A DNA stretch of 64,000 nucleotides from Yponomeuta sedellus (taxonomy: Eukaryota; Arthropoda; Insecta; Lepidoptera; Yponomeutidae): NCBI GenBank assembly GCA_934045075.1, contig OW203730.1, positions 13,200,505-13,264,504 on the forward strand. The letters are read 5' to 3'. The position numbers were made by a program, and so were the translations under genes. This document shows positions 22,750 through 52,164 of the stretch, piece by piece (position 1 is the first letter of the stretch; every line of letters starts with the position of its first letter). The notes below the pieces were generated by a model, which worked only from the letters and a program-made list of their open reading frames with translations, was not told the origin of the DNA and searched no databases.

Positions 22750-25630
22750 AGTTATTTATTTATAAATTTGGTATGTGTTCTGATATTCTGAAATATGTAC
22801 ATAAATGTAATTATTTTAATGCATGGATTGTTAGTGTTTGAATCTCGCTTCGGCCCGGAACTTTTCAGTCTGTATGAATTTTAAAATTTAAAAACTCTTA
22901 GAACAAAAGTTTCTGTAACAACCTCGAATTGGAATGTTTCAGTAACTGAGCATTTTTAAGGTAAACTTGTTGACGTAAAAATACCCCGAAACACAAATTA
23001 ATTTTACTTGGTACAATACACACGTGACTTTCTATTCATGCCTTATGAAAGGGTTTTGAAGCCATCGGTAAGTTAAATGTTTTATTGAGAAAACCGATAA
23101 ACTGATTGTGCACAGTCGCACAAAAATAGTTCCTACCTGAGTACCACAGATAAAGAAAGTAGTACTGACTAATTATTGGCTTTTATTTCAGAGCAACCGA
23201 AGAAAATAATTAAGCAGTTCTTTGTGTCAAAGATGTATCCACAAATTTTACCAAATGTATATTCTTCAACAGTGGTATAAAGCTAAAATGTTTGGCGCAC
23301 CACGCGTTGAGAAGGACGGACAAAACACCCGTTAACTTAAAATAAGTTTTGTATCAAGATGAATACAGCGATGTAGAGTCACACCATTGCACAGTCAACA
23401 GCACATTAACCTTTACCGTTCACTCCACTCAGTTATTTTTCGGTCGACTTTGCAATAAAAATGTAAAGGTTGACATGCTGTACTCGGTCTGCTATTTACA
23501 GTAATAAAGCGCTGCTTGTACAATACAAAGATAATGCTTAAGGACCTCCATGCAGTAACATTAGCGCCGCCAATGGAAAAAATATGTATAATTTTTCACA
23601 GATTGTCTCAACCATTTACTCATAAATAAAATAGGTTTTCTAGAGCGGCTTTATAGCTATAAGAAAATGTAAAGTACATATTATGAAGAAAAGAAAAAAA
23701 TATAGTGATTTTTAGGTCCCATGGCTGTCAACCCAAGACCAAAGACCAAGGACTAGGATAGCACCCACATTAAATTGAACCTTATACCCGATAAAAAAAT
23801 CATACTACCCATGCCCAATGCATGGGTTAATGCTACCTCGTCGAAGGTCCGTGATTCTAGGTTCTCGGTTGTGGGTCCTAAGGAACCCAAATAACTTGAG
23901 AACGTCGAGAGATTTGTCTGATACTTTTTGCAAAAACAATCTGTAAAAAAGTTATGATTTTTTCCGTTGGTGGCGCCAGTGTTTTGCACGTAGCCCCTAA
24001 CTTGCTGATCTGCAATTGGATATCTATCAAACCGACACAACCTCGCCTAGCGACCCTATTAGCCTTCACTATTTCACAGCTCAAGAAAGTTATCCTACTG
24101 GAGTATATGTGTATTATGTGCACGCAGTCCACTGCGGTGCGTCTATACAAACCGCTGCAACAGGTCGCCAGTGAAGCCGCGAAGAAAGCCGAGCACCTCG
24201 GGCTGCTCGCTTTCAGCCTGCTCTTCAGGCGAGAGCTCGCTCACCTGCTGAAAGTGTACAAAATATACAGGGTAATTATATAGGCTTAATTCTTCAGCAA
24301 AAATATTCAGGGTGGTCCAAACGATGACGTCCAATAAAAAAATAGATTTCTCACATCCAGGGGTATCCATATATCGTCGTTCATATTGCAAAACGTTCTA
24401 TGTCAAAAAACACTATTTTCGCTTTTTCATCATAATTTTCCTGAAATGATCTTTCACGAAATGAATTAATTTATTATGAATGCCCCCAAAGCATTCACTA
24501 TTACCGCCGAAACAAATCGATAATATTTGTCGATTGCAACAACTTTGGTTCTACAAGGGAATTTGTACATTTTCCTACCCCTACATGATATTTTTCAATT
24601 TGTTTTTATTGATGAACTTTCTAGCCTTGGAGTTTTTATGAAATTTGATATTTACTATTTTTCTGTGTGTGTTCATTGTTTTATTTTTATTTTGCAGTGG
24701 CGGCGCCCTCTAATATTGTGCAATATTAATTTATCTACAGGACTATCTACAAGAAGTCATTCTTCTCCTTTATCCTTCTTTGGGTTCCTTAATTCCTTCG
24801 TTTGTGAGGCATTAAAAAAATATTGAGCATTCAAGGCTTGTTACTAGAACGTTATTAGGAATGTTGAAATGTAATTAGCATTCAAGGCATACTGTAATAA
24901 AAGTAATAGATTTCATGGCATTCTGCCATGTCGTCGTAATCCTAACCGCTAACTATTCCTATAATATATGTGCCTTCTCTAATTAACCGATTAAAAAGTT
25001 AATCGAAGCCACTTACATATCGGTACTAATGTGTCAACAAAACGAATATTCACGCATTAAATGAATGTTTAATCTCAGAGTAATTAAGTCTGCATATTGG
25101 GTAGGCTTAAAATTAATAATAATATTCAAAGCAAGTTTCTTCTAATAATATTGCTTGGTTGTGATTCTAAGCGCCTCGCTGGCCTGTTTCCAGAAGAATT
25201 CTCAGAAATGACGTTTTTGCCGAAAAACGTGGTAGAAACGCCAGTTTCGTGATTTTTAGAAAAGATCCACGAGTTAACATTGACCTTGTTAACATAAACG
25301 GGTAAACTTTGTAAAATTTACCCGATAAAGATAATATTTTTGTAAGATTAAGTTTTGCTCCATATTATTTATGTAGAATCTTATGTTTTATTTCAATGCT
25401 ACTTTAAATAAAATTACTTCTGTAATAATAATAATTAGAATAAATAAATACAAAAAATTATTAAAATACAAATAGCCTTTCTTTGCCTATTAAAAACATA
25501 AAGTGATATTTATAATTTCTCCTTTATGTTAATTACGAGTATCTTACATGCTTCATCATTTCAATATTAATTGATTTAATTTACTGATTAATATTATACA
25601 TATTTTTTCCAATAAACATCCTAATGCAGG
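22750..25630. other. Gene-free stretch; unassigned open frames at 23750-24390
   Basis: At 23750-24290 several overlapping open frames occur on both strands, and the block at about 24110-24260 is GC-rich with clean codon-like composition in either direction. I cannot name a family. ACAGGGTAATTAT (24268) and CAGGGTGGTCCAAAC (24309) resemble transposon-edge sequence. An ATTAGCGCCGCC...AATGG motif at 23568 is echoed near 12790 and 23967. Confidence 0.3.
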
Positions 25631-25634
25631 GCAC

Positions 25635-25770
25635 ATGCCTTCTCTCAGAGAGAGAGAACGGGCTTAATTACCACGCATACTCACCGCGTATTGCCAATTT
25701 CAAGCGCTGAGGTATTCGTACATGTCCGACACCCGGGTTTCCTCACGATGTTTTTCTTCACAGTTAGCGA
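25635..25770 (+). repeat. Interspersed repeat, GTTTCCTCACGATG family
   Basis: The block has CATGCCTTCTCTCAGAGAGA, GGGCTTAATTACCACGC, TTTCAAGCGCTGAGGT and GGTTTCCTCACGATGTTTTT in the same order as at 41655, 46000 and 48690. Inverted members lie at 36330 and 51500/51790. It is probably part of a SINE or LINE common in this genome; class not assigned. Confidence 0.65.
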
Positions 25771-25945
25771 GTGTCAGAGGCCTTATGGGCGGCTTGATAA
25801 CTTCTGACAGTAAGGCCCGCCACTGTCTTACAATCCTCCACCAACCCGGACTTGGCCCCCGTGGTGGAGTATGGCCTAACCTTCCTGCGATGCAGGGAGA
25901 GACCCGTGTCTCAGCAGTGGGGAGATACAAGGGTTGATGACGATA
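25771..25945 (+). mobile_element. 3' half of a 5S-derived SINE
   Basis: It matches the 3' half of 19690-20060 (CTTACAATCCTCCACCAACC, GACTTGGCCCCCGTGGTGGA, CAGCAGTGGGGA). It directly abuts the preceding repeat block, so the two may be joined by recombination or nested insertion. Confidence 0.7.
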
Positions 25946-25959
25946 ACGATAGCGAGTGT

Positions 25960-26070
25960 ACATAACTCAGGAAACAGTCATTGGTGCATGTCGGATACGA
26001 ACCCACGATCTCCAGGGTGTTGATGTCTGCATTCTAAAGCCCCGCTACTACCACACCGCAGGCAAGGTTA
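25960..26070 (-). mobile_element. tRNA-related repeat fragment
   Basis: On the minus strand this reads GTAGTAGCGGGGCTTTAGAA, then CCTGGAGATCGTGGGTTCG, a tRNA-like arm with a B-box-like GGGTTCGTATCC. It is too degenerate to be a tRNA gene. Confidence 0.45.
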
Positions 26071-26074
26071 ATAA

Positions 26075-26300
26075 GTTGTAATTGCAAGGCGCGGGCACGC
26101 ACGCAAAAAGCATCGACAATCGCCGATAACGGCGATCGAGACGTCAATACAGACAGCTGGCGGGAAAGTGGTCCATGTCCATCATCCCAATAGTGCATTA
26201 CGTCCGTCCAACCGGAGGTTTACCGGCGAGGAGCGCACAAAAAACCTCAGCCGACTATAATGACCGGCACATAACTTGACAAAAAAGCCGAGAAGCTGAG
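26075..26300. other. GC-rich, repeat-poor island
   Basis: The composition is high in CpG (GGCGCGGGCACGCACGC, CGATAACGGCGATCGAG). No open frame or splice site is convincing. It may be conserved non-coding DNA. Confidence 0.25.
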
Positions 26301-26304
26301 ATTG

Positions 26305-26580
26305 CTATTTTTTCTTTTAGCCTATACGTAGCTGCAGACAAAACCTAAGCAGGTGGGGTTATATTGCACCAACGGAGGAGATATGTGATTGTGGAGCCTC
26401 ATCGCAATCCATGGTGCAACTGCTCCAATGCCCATTGTGCCCTCACACCTGCACTCTGGAGGACCTAACAGAGGCCAACGCTGCTGCAATTGCAGTAGCC
26501 AACTATTGGGCAGGAAAAATATAAACTGGTCGAATCGCTGACACGAAAAGAAGAAGAAGAAAAAGAAGCCTATACGTATA
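26305..26580 (+). repeat. Fragment resembling a retroelement tail
   Basis: A plus-strand frame reads ADKT-AGGVILHQRRRYVIVE-like text with frame breaks, then ATGCCCATTGTGCCCTC...GAGGACCTAACAGAGGC, which has a coding texture (CPLCPHTC, then DLTEANAAAI, then AVANYWAGKI). It ends in an AAG-rich tail at about 26543-26570. This is like the 3' end of a non-LTR element; the family is uncertain. Confidence 0.4.
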
Positions 26581-26584
26581 CGTC

Positions 26585-26885
26585 TCACTTCACAAAGGCT
26601 TTCCCTCAGAAAGATAGAGTATGGGCTTAATTACCGCGCGTGCCCACCGCAGATTGACAGAGCGGTGGTAGGAGAGCGGTAGATCGTCGGCTTCTCAATC
26701 GAGAGGTCTTGGGTTCGAGTGCCGGTCTACTAGTGCCGGTTTCCTGCGTTATATACTAATTTGACTTTATTTTCTAAGTTATGAACATTTGTGAAATTAT
26801 AGCCGCAATGCCTCTAGCTATCGGTTAAAGAAAACATCGTGAGGAAACCTAAGCATCTGAGGTGTTCAAAAACCTCAGTCCTTGA
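26585..26885 (+). mobile_element. tRNA-related SINE joined to the GTGAGGAAACC repeat module
   Basis: It starts with CTTTCCCTCAGAAAGATAGA and TATGGGCTTAATTACCGCGC, followed by a tRNA-like arm (GTAGATCGTCGGCTTCTCAA, GGTCTTGGGTTCGAGTGCC) and then ACATCGTGAGGAAACC near 26833. Components are shared with the repeats at 25635 and 36330. Confidence 0.55.
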
Positions 26886-26889
26886 AATT

Positions 26890-29800
26890 GCTTAAGTTCA
26901 CTTATAAGATATTTTTTACTTTGTCAATAGGTACTAAGGTCCGAAGAATTTTAAATCACAACCGGCGTCTCCCGCAAATGAGACCCCCAATATATCTATG
27001 CGAAATAGAAATCTTTTGGTCAATTTATGTGCCGGGCATTGTACTGAGCTCGTGCTTTATTCATGGCCTCGGTGGAAGCGATAGAGATGCTGTGATGTCT
27101 TTGTTATTTTTGCTATTTTTTTATTATTTTGTTATTTTTGCTTCTATCAATATAATAAGAGACATTCTTGGACTAAGCTGATGGTGAGTGTACTCTGAAT
27201 TTATGAAGTAGTCTACAGAACAGAGCGTTTTTACTATTATAAAGTTTTTGAAACTGAAGGGACGACTTAGCAGTTTCTTTTGGTTTGTATTGAAGAAGAC
27301 CTCAGAAATATGGGCAAATACACGAACTGGAAGAGAGAACCGCGATATGTGGAATAAGATTGTGGAGAAGGCAAGATCGACAAAGTGTTGTAGCGCCATA
27401 GGAAGTAAGAAGTAGCAGTTTTTGTAAAGAGATGCATGCATCTTTCGTGCAACGACGTTAGAGTATAAACAACGACTGTCAGAAAATTAGGTAAATATTT
27501 TATTCAATACTAGCACTTCCGCAGAGCGTGATAAGTGCTACTGTGATGGGGTTGCACCTCCTATCATTGCTGACTGCACATACCTACTGAGAAAACTAGC
27601 CGACAATCTGACATACTCACGGGGCAGACGTGAAATCGGCCGAAATATATGATCATTAGGTGTAATAACACTATGTTTAGAACGGACGATCTTGCATGTT
27701 ATTTATTTCACCTAGAAGGCAAATAGCAGACTTTAGCCAGGAGGAAAAAAATGTGACATACTTACTTATTTAAAGAGAGAGCAACGCAAAAAAGCTTAAC
27801 AAACGGGCGTGGCGTCGGTAATGAGGAGATTTCGTGCTCATTGTTACTGATTTCTCAGAGCAATTTGCTAATAGTTGCTATTAGATCGCCCGGGGTCAGG
27901 AATTCGCGTGTTGCCGGCACTACCGGCCTTTGATAGGCAAACAAAAACTCAATATAATTACACTGCGAACGGTAATTTTGAATCAACTGTCCGTATAAAG
28001 ACCACCTCCTAACGGTAAGCCCGAGGATGACATGATGAGCGTTAATTATTTGATCGATGACGTCGCGGTCCCGCGGTGCGTGACACAGACACACACAAAA
28101 AACCCAAAGGAAACATCAACAATTCAAATTGGATGGGACGTAATTCCGGCTGTAATAATCTCGGTCCAGTTATAATATGAAATGCTTGTTAATTCGTGGC
28201 GAAGTAATGTCGCGCGCGACTTAGCCGCGGCCGCTGTGGCTATTTGTCAGGCGACCGCAGGTAGGTACTGCCCCGGTCATTACGCCGGATTCTGAAATTG
28301 TCACCGAAGCAACGGTATCGGGACTTTGGACTACACCAATGTATGCGACAGATGTTCTTGTCGTTTTGCATTTTGTTATCGTTCACGGGCCTAATCTCTG
28401 AGCGGTCGGCCGGGCTCGCAAGCAGATAGCAAACCTGGTTCTACACTTCTTTAGGATTTGATATCAAGCGTGACCACTCATGTAATCATCGAGTTTACAA
28501 CACGGCGCTATCGCTACTCGTGAACAGTATATTAAATTGGAGCTTTTCTTGTAACGTAGCGCCACAATGAAACAATTTGATAGGGCAATAACTCGGTACA
28601 CAAGATCTTTGCACTGTTGCATATTAGGCCATGGTACTGTGTGAACTACACATTCAATTTAGATTGGTCTGTTGTGGCCGAAAGTGATAAAAGGCGGAAG
28701 TCGACTGCTGGCATCCCGATGGGAAACGAAAGTGGACCATGGGCGGGAAAATAAAACTTAATACCGTCTCACGTACCGATGTTCTATTAAATTTTCCGCT
28801 TCATTTTGGCGACAAGCGGTTAGTGAACGGAGCGCGTGTCTCGGGTAATTCAATCAAGCGAATAGGAGAGCGCGAGGCAGGGCGGGCGCAGACTAGGCGC
28901 GTCGCTCGTCAAGGGCACGGTGAACGGCCATCGACAAATCCTGATTGGCTCTATTAAACGTTCGTCCGCATTCGTTCGGTCGGTCTGTACCCGAAATCGA
29001 AACGTCAATTTTACGTAATTTTGAATTGAAATTGTATACTACCAAAATACTTTTTTTTAGACGGTAAATAGTACTAAATAGTGTTTAGTGCTTGTCAGAT
29101 ATCATTAGAACAGAATATTTTTGTTGGGTTATTTTTGCGAGGCCAGGTCCGTATATTAGGAAACCAAACCTGGAAAATATAATTTAGCAGCAGAATACCA
29201 CGCAGTTTGGTGAATGTTTTAGTAAATAAATAAATCAATTAAAATCTATCGAGTATTTCAAAAAGGTCCTGTGAAGGGGTTATTCTTCTCATCAATATAA
29301 ACCACTTCTACTATAATAAAACTTCCGAAATATCGATTAATATAACAGATCTTTCAAACGTTCACTAGAACAACTATAAAAAAATTGTATGGAACAGACA
29401 TTTTTTCAATATTTCGGAGTTGGTGTCATATAAGTTGTTTGTATAAATAATTAGGACGTTTTTTTTAGTGTGATCGATTTTTTTTTAAACACCCAATAAT
29501 TAAAATGTATACTGTTCGTTGGCAAGCCATCACTTATTTTTGTTCAATGTTCGTAATAAATGTACGGAATAAGATTTTTAAGGATTTCAAATTGGAAAAG
29601 TTTAAAATCAAAAATTGTAAAAACTCAGTTTTTTCTACATTTGCCAAAACTATAATAAAAAAATCACTGAAACGCCGACAGGGCATTGTAAGACAGCTAG
29701 TAATCGTCTAACAGAGGCAGCACCTAACAGCCCAAAGTGTAAGGTGGGCCTTAAAGTGTGACCATAGACCGGCGCTGCCCCCGATACCGCAGATTCGTGC

Positions 29801-30355
29801 CGGGAGACAATATGGACGCCGCCGCGGCGTCCCATACACACACACTTTGCACAAAAACTTAATGAAAGTCGAAAGTCACGCTTTCACTCGCGGTGATATT
29901 GCATTGTGCGTCAATTGTACAACGCCGACATTTTTGGGTACCGCTCTTGTGTGGCTAATTGTTAAATTATAGTATTGAGATGAGATGATTGGTTCGACCA
30001 ATTGACGTGAATGTGTTTATTAGAAACTTTTGTATTGTGCCGGCGCAGGCCTGCGTGATTGACGGCGGAAATATGCAAATATTTTGAGCTCTACTTTGGA
30101 AGTAAAACTTTCGTTAGCGCTGCACATCTACTCTCTACTCTGGTCTACTCTTTTGAGGTCTATTTTGCTTAATAAGCACAGGATTCGCGAAAAAACGTAT
30201 TTTTCAAGTTGAAAACCGCGAGTAGAATTCGCCTTCTAACGATTAAGAACATACGATTACAAGTTTAACTTTGTAGTCAAAATAAATAGTTATTCTCCCC
30301 TATAACAAGCTACAAAATAATTTGTGAACGCCCTGCGAAAATACGGAAAATAAAA
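26890..30355. other. Gene-free stretch with GC-rich islands
   Basis: Islands at about 27790-28330 and 28660-28990 are GC-rich and repeat-poor. Short open frames in them overlap on both strands and are not recognised. The region between them and the Atg16-tail array holds nothing I can support. Confidence 0.3.
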
Positions 30356-30359
30356 TACA

Positions 30360-31200
30360 AGCCTGCGTTTCTGTCGGCGTCCCATGACTGCCATACGGTT
30401 CTAAATTACACGTTTGTGACAAGTCAAGACGGCAAGCAGGTTAATAGTTTGGATACAAACATGCGGTTTTAACTAAGTCATCGCGGCATCGCGAACCTCG
30501 CCTGTCAGAAGTCGCCCCACACCACGGTGCACTTGTTTGAGTCCACAATGCGAAGAAGGTTCATAGTTAGGATACAAACCTGCTGTTTTGACTCAGACGA
30601 TGGCGTCGGAGCGTCCGCGTCCCACCAACGCCTGTAGCAAGTCGTCCAGACCACGCGTTTGCCACAGACTATGTGGCAAGCAGGTTTTATTAAAACTTCG
30701 ATTACAAACCTGCGGTAGTAACTCAATTGACGGCCTCGGTGGCGCAGCGGTTTGGCACGCTGACTGTAACACCGAAGGTCTCGGGTTCGATCCCCAGCTG
30801 GGTCAAACTAGGAAACAAACTTTTCTAGTATGTCTCGGGTTTTGGATGTTATCTATGTATTTATTGTATTCAATCTATCGTCGAGTTAGCACCTATAACA
30901 CAACTAATTTAGTTGTACTTAATAAAGAGCTAACGAGATCTGTGTAATATTTCCATGAATATTTATTTATAGGACATGGCATTGTGACATTCTACGGTGG
31001 CAAGCAGTTTTAGGGATAAGAACCAAATCTGCGGTTTTCACTTAGTTCATGGCGCCAGCGCGTTTTACGTCTGGCATATGTCACCTCAAACCATGACAAG
31101 CTTGTCTCAATCTAAGATTAAAAGTTGGAATATAAACCTACGGTTTGGACTCAGACGGCGCCGGCGCGTCTCACGCTTGTCAGAAGTCGCTGCAGCATAA
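30360..31200 (-). repeat. Degenerate tandem array derived from the end of Atg16 exon E5 and its 3' UTR
   Basis: At least six further units follow the real exon, at about 30360-30431, 30432-30550, 30551-30673, 30674-30728 (split by a SINE, resuming at 30975), 30998-31105 and 31106-31196. Each has, in minus-strand order, a block like the exon end (LASVD...VVWGDL-stop), a block like GGGACGCGCCGGCGCC, and a block like AAAACCGCAGGTTTGTA. The spacing between the two best units is 130 bp. One unit (stop at 30505-30507) still reads VDSNKCTVVWGDF-stop; its neighbour reads CGKRVVW followed by changed residues; another has TGG changed to TGA. No convincing splice acceptor precedes the units. Confidence 0.75.
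30729..30975 (+). mobile_element. tRNA-derived SINE inserted in the Atg16-tail tandem array
   Basis: The element has an A-box-like TGGCGCAGCGG at 30740-30750 and a B-box-like GGTTCGATCC at 30784-30793, as in RNA polymerase III promoters of tRNA-derived SINEs. The body runs through a GTCGAGTTAGCACCT stretch to an AT-rich tail. A closely similar element lies at 45115-45365 and a partial inverted one at 44870-44945. It splits one unit of the tandem array, so the array is older than the insertion. Confidence 0.75.
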
Positions 31201-31204
31201 GTAG

Positions 31205-31306
31205 CGCGACGTGAGTCGCGTTTTTTATCGCCAAAAGTCGCGACTTTCCAGTGCATAAATAGTAACATTCTGTCACTACAGCGCTACAAAACACGCGACA
31301 ATAGCG
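31205..31306. mobile_element. Short MITE-like element, GTCGCGTTTT / AAAACACGCGAC ends
   Basis: The ends are inverted repeats (GAGTCGCGTTTT and AAAACACGCGAC) about 100 bp apart with an AAAGTCGCGACTTTCC core. A relative in the same orientation lies at 42763-42855. Both members abut decayed copies of Atg16 exon sequence. No transposase is encoded; the class is not assigned. Confidence 0.5.
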
Positions 31307-31319
31307 CTTTATATTACCT

Positions 31320-31499
31320 ACTAGCTGACCTAGCGAACTTCGTACCGCCTAACAGTTGATAGTTTTTTTTTTTCTCTCCGAACGAACCATCCTTGTACTT
31401 CAAGGAATATTCTAAAAAAGAATTAATGAAATCGGTTCACCAGCTCTCGAGATTTGAGCTTACCAACACATTCAGCGATGCATTTTTATATTATAAGAT
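31320..31499 (-). mobile_element. Interspersed repeat with CTAGCTGACC end, relative of 4215-4410
   Basis: The reverse complement of this block matches 4215-4410 along most of its length, including GAACTTCGTACCGCCTAACA, a homopolymer tract, and the CTCGAGATTTGAGCTTACCA region. The shared edge is the CAGCTAG sequence. The superfamily cannot be set from these short pieces; a Helitron-like or non-LTR 3' end is possible. Confidence 0.6.
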
Positions 31500-31511
31500 G
31501 ATCACTACGGT

Positions 31512-31660
31512 GTGTTTGTCCACGATGGCAAGGATATCAAAATTAGGATATGCGGTTTCGACTTGTTTGGTTTGTTCGTGGCGGGGGTATCCTACTTCTA
31601 TCAATGCGTACAAACCTGCGGTTTTGACTCAGTCGGTGGCGCCGGCGCGTCCCACGCCTG
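31512..31660 (-). other. Atg16: Atg16 3' UTR start, running into the first degenerate copy of the exon end
   Basis: Downstream of the TGA the minus strand reads ACAGGCGTGGGACGCGCCGG and then a block ending in CCGCAGGTTTGTA. The same blocks recur in the tandem copies further down. From about 31533 the sequence reads LAIVDKHTVV in translation, which resembles the exon E5 end LASVDRGKRAVV, so the 3' UTR already contains a decayed copy. The true polyadenylation site is unknown. Confidence 0.5.
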
Positions 31661-50654
<18,994 letters not shown>

Positions 50655-51017
50655 AAAGAAAGAAAGACGTTTATTATAGTAACATGACACATTACAGAAA
50701 TAAACGAAATATACAATAAACGAAAGAAAATAAAAAAAGAGACATAGGTTTAGCCTGTGGTGCGTTTAAATTGCCATAAAAGGCAGCTGACTCAGCGTTG
50801 TGCTGAGGGAGTGAGCCCTCAGCGCTGATTTTCAGTCAGTGCCCGAGGGGTATCGGTACAACGGGGTGCGTGTCGTGGTGCATTTATAGGATATACATTA
50901 ATATAAAAGTAAAAGGGTCGTCTTAAATACTTAGATATATATATAAACAATACAGTACTCAGATACAGATGTTATACATTTTTAAACAATACAGTACTTA
51001 GATACAGAAGTTAAAAA
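50655..51017 (-). mobile_element. Insertion nested in the LINE tail, flanked by ACTCAT
   Basis: ACTCAT is found at 50649-50654 and 51018-51023, and the LINE tail GGGCTGTATAGACAG resumes directly after the second copy. The insert starts (plus strand) with AAAGAAAGAAAGACGTTTAT, which reads on the minus strand as an A/T-rich 3' tail, and includes GACTCAGCGTTGTGCTGAGG. Near its end a ~50-bp block (AAACAATACAGTACT...) is repeated in tandem. Confidence 0.6.
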
Positions 51018-51104
51018 ACTCATGGGCTGTATAGACAGATTTACGACGTCGTACTAGTGTAACATCGATATAAGTTGTCCTAGCCCCAATGTAGGATTAT
51101 TCTA

Positions 51105-51235
51105 CGCTATGGTAACCAGACCAGACAAGGACATCACAAAAAGAACGGCCTCTAGCGGAATCGAAGCCATGACTCTTGGGATCAAACGTGTAACCGCTAG
51201 ATCAACGAGGTAGGCGAGGCAGATTTTCTTGCCGA
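51105..51235 (-). mobile_element. tRNA-derived SINE (TTGGGACCAGG family, inverted, tail lost)
   Basis: The minus strand reads CTCGTTGATCTAGCGGTTAC (A-box-like), TCATGGCTTCGATTCC (B-box-like) and GTGATGTCCTTGTCTGGTCT, matching 18240-18450. Confidence 0.65.
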
Positions 51236-51499
51236 TTTGTCTAATGTCTAATAAGAGAATAAAAAAAATTAAGAAGTAGATAAATAAAAAAAAAAACAAT
51301 AAATAAAAAAACATATTTGTCATTCATTATGTGAAAATAAAAGTGCGAGTGTTTTTATAAATTGCGTATGTAGGGCTTATAAAAGTTTTAGTTCCAAAAT
51401 TTATCGAGTATTGCAAACATTTAAACACCGACATGACTCTGTCTTCTAAGTTACGTGCATTCGCGAAATTGTAAGTAGCAATACTTCTCGCCGACGGTA

Positions 51500-51900
51500 A
51501 TGAAAAACATCGTAAGAAAACCTGAGTGTAGTATTTTCTAAGGTTAACACGAGTACTAGACATAATTAAAACTGTTTTAATACGAATCTCACTCGTTTAT
51601 TATATTTTTACAATTTTCCGACGTTTTGGCACTTTTACAGGTGCCGTGGCACCGGATGACTGTGGTGACAGGCGTCTTTTTGAAAGCATTAACTGCTAGT
51701 TTACTACCTTCGGCAAAACGAGAACGAAACGTCGGAAAATTGTAAAAATATAATAAACGAGTGAAATCCGTATTAAAACAGTTTTAATTAAACCTGAGTG
51801 TATGAAGTGTTCACATAATTCAGCGCTAGAAATTGCAAAGCCGCCGGTGGGCACGCGTGGTACTTAAGTCCATACTCTCTCTCTGAGTAAAACCCTGTGC
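51500..51900 (-). repeat. GTGAGGAAACC-family repeat split by the 51564-51789 MITE
   Basis: GAAAAACATCGTAAGAAAAC lies left of the MITE, and AAACCTGAGTGTATGAAGTG, CAGCGCTAGAAATTGCAAAG and CTCTCTCTCTGAG lie to its right. The text AACCTGAGTGTA occurs on both sides (51521-51532 and 51792-51803). Confidence 0.6.
51564..51789. mobile_element. 226-bp MITE with long terminal inverted repeats (~62 bp)
   Basis: The left end from 51564 (AATTAAAACTGTTTTAATAC, ATCTCACTCGTTTATTATAT, TTTTTACAATTTTCCGACGT) is the near-perfect inverse of the right end finishing at 51789. The interior is about 100 bp and non-coding (GGTGCCGTGGCACCGGATGA). It has the structure of a non-autonomous DNA transposon; the superfamily is not assigned. 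Confidence 0.85.
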
Positions 51901-51914
51901 TCTGCAGAGGAACG

Positions 51915-52010
51915 TATATATCTTCTTCTTCTACAGGCTATATTAGTCCACAGCTGGACATAGCCCTCCCCTAATGAGCGCCATAGCGCAAGGTTGTGCC
52001 ATCATTGGGG
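51915..52010 (-). mobile_element. RTE-like 3' tail fragment
   Basis: CAGGCTATATTAGTCCACAG, CTGGACATAGCCCTCCCCTA and ATGAGCGCCATAGCG match the 3' edge of 22364-22745. It ends in a TCTTCTTCTTC run at 51921-51932. Confidence 0.65.
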
Positions 52011-52160
52011 GGTAATGCCCATAATCCCCACGCTGGGTATGCGGGTTGGGGATCGGTGGAATTGTACTGCAGGGGGCGCTGCTGCCCACTCCCCGGTTTG
52101 TGTCCCTTTGTCGCCTTTTACGACACCCGCGGGAAGAATTTGGGTATATGGGTAAATTTG
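52011..52160. repeat. Probable LINE fragment, unassigned
   Basis: GGTAATGCCCATAATCCCCA, ACGCTGGGTATGCGGGTTGG and TTGTCGCCTTTTACGACACC resemble an abundant lepidopteran repeat, but I cannot name the family. Confidence 0.4.
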
Positions 52161-52164
52161 GGTT

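Noticed and set aside
23750..24391. Overlapping open frames on both strands, possible gene
   Set aside because: No family could be recognised and neither strand has convincing splice or start context; more likely a repeat fragment.
30588..30947. 119-codon plus-strand frame
   Set aside because: It runs across the Atg16-tail array in antisense and into a SINE; it is a shadow frame.
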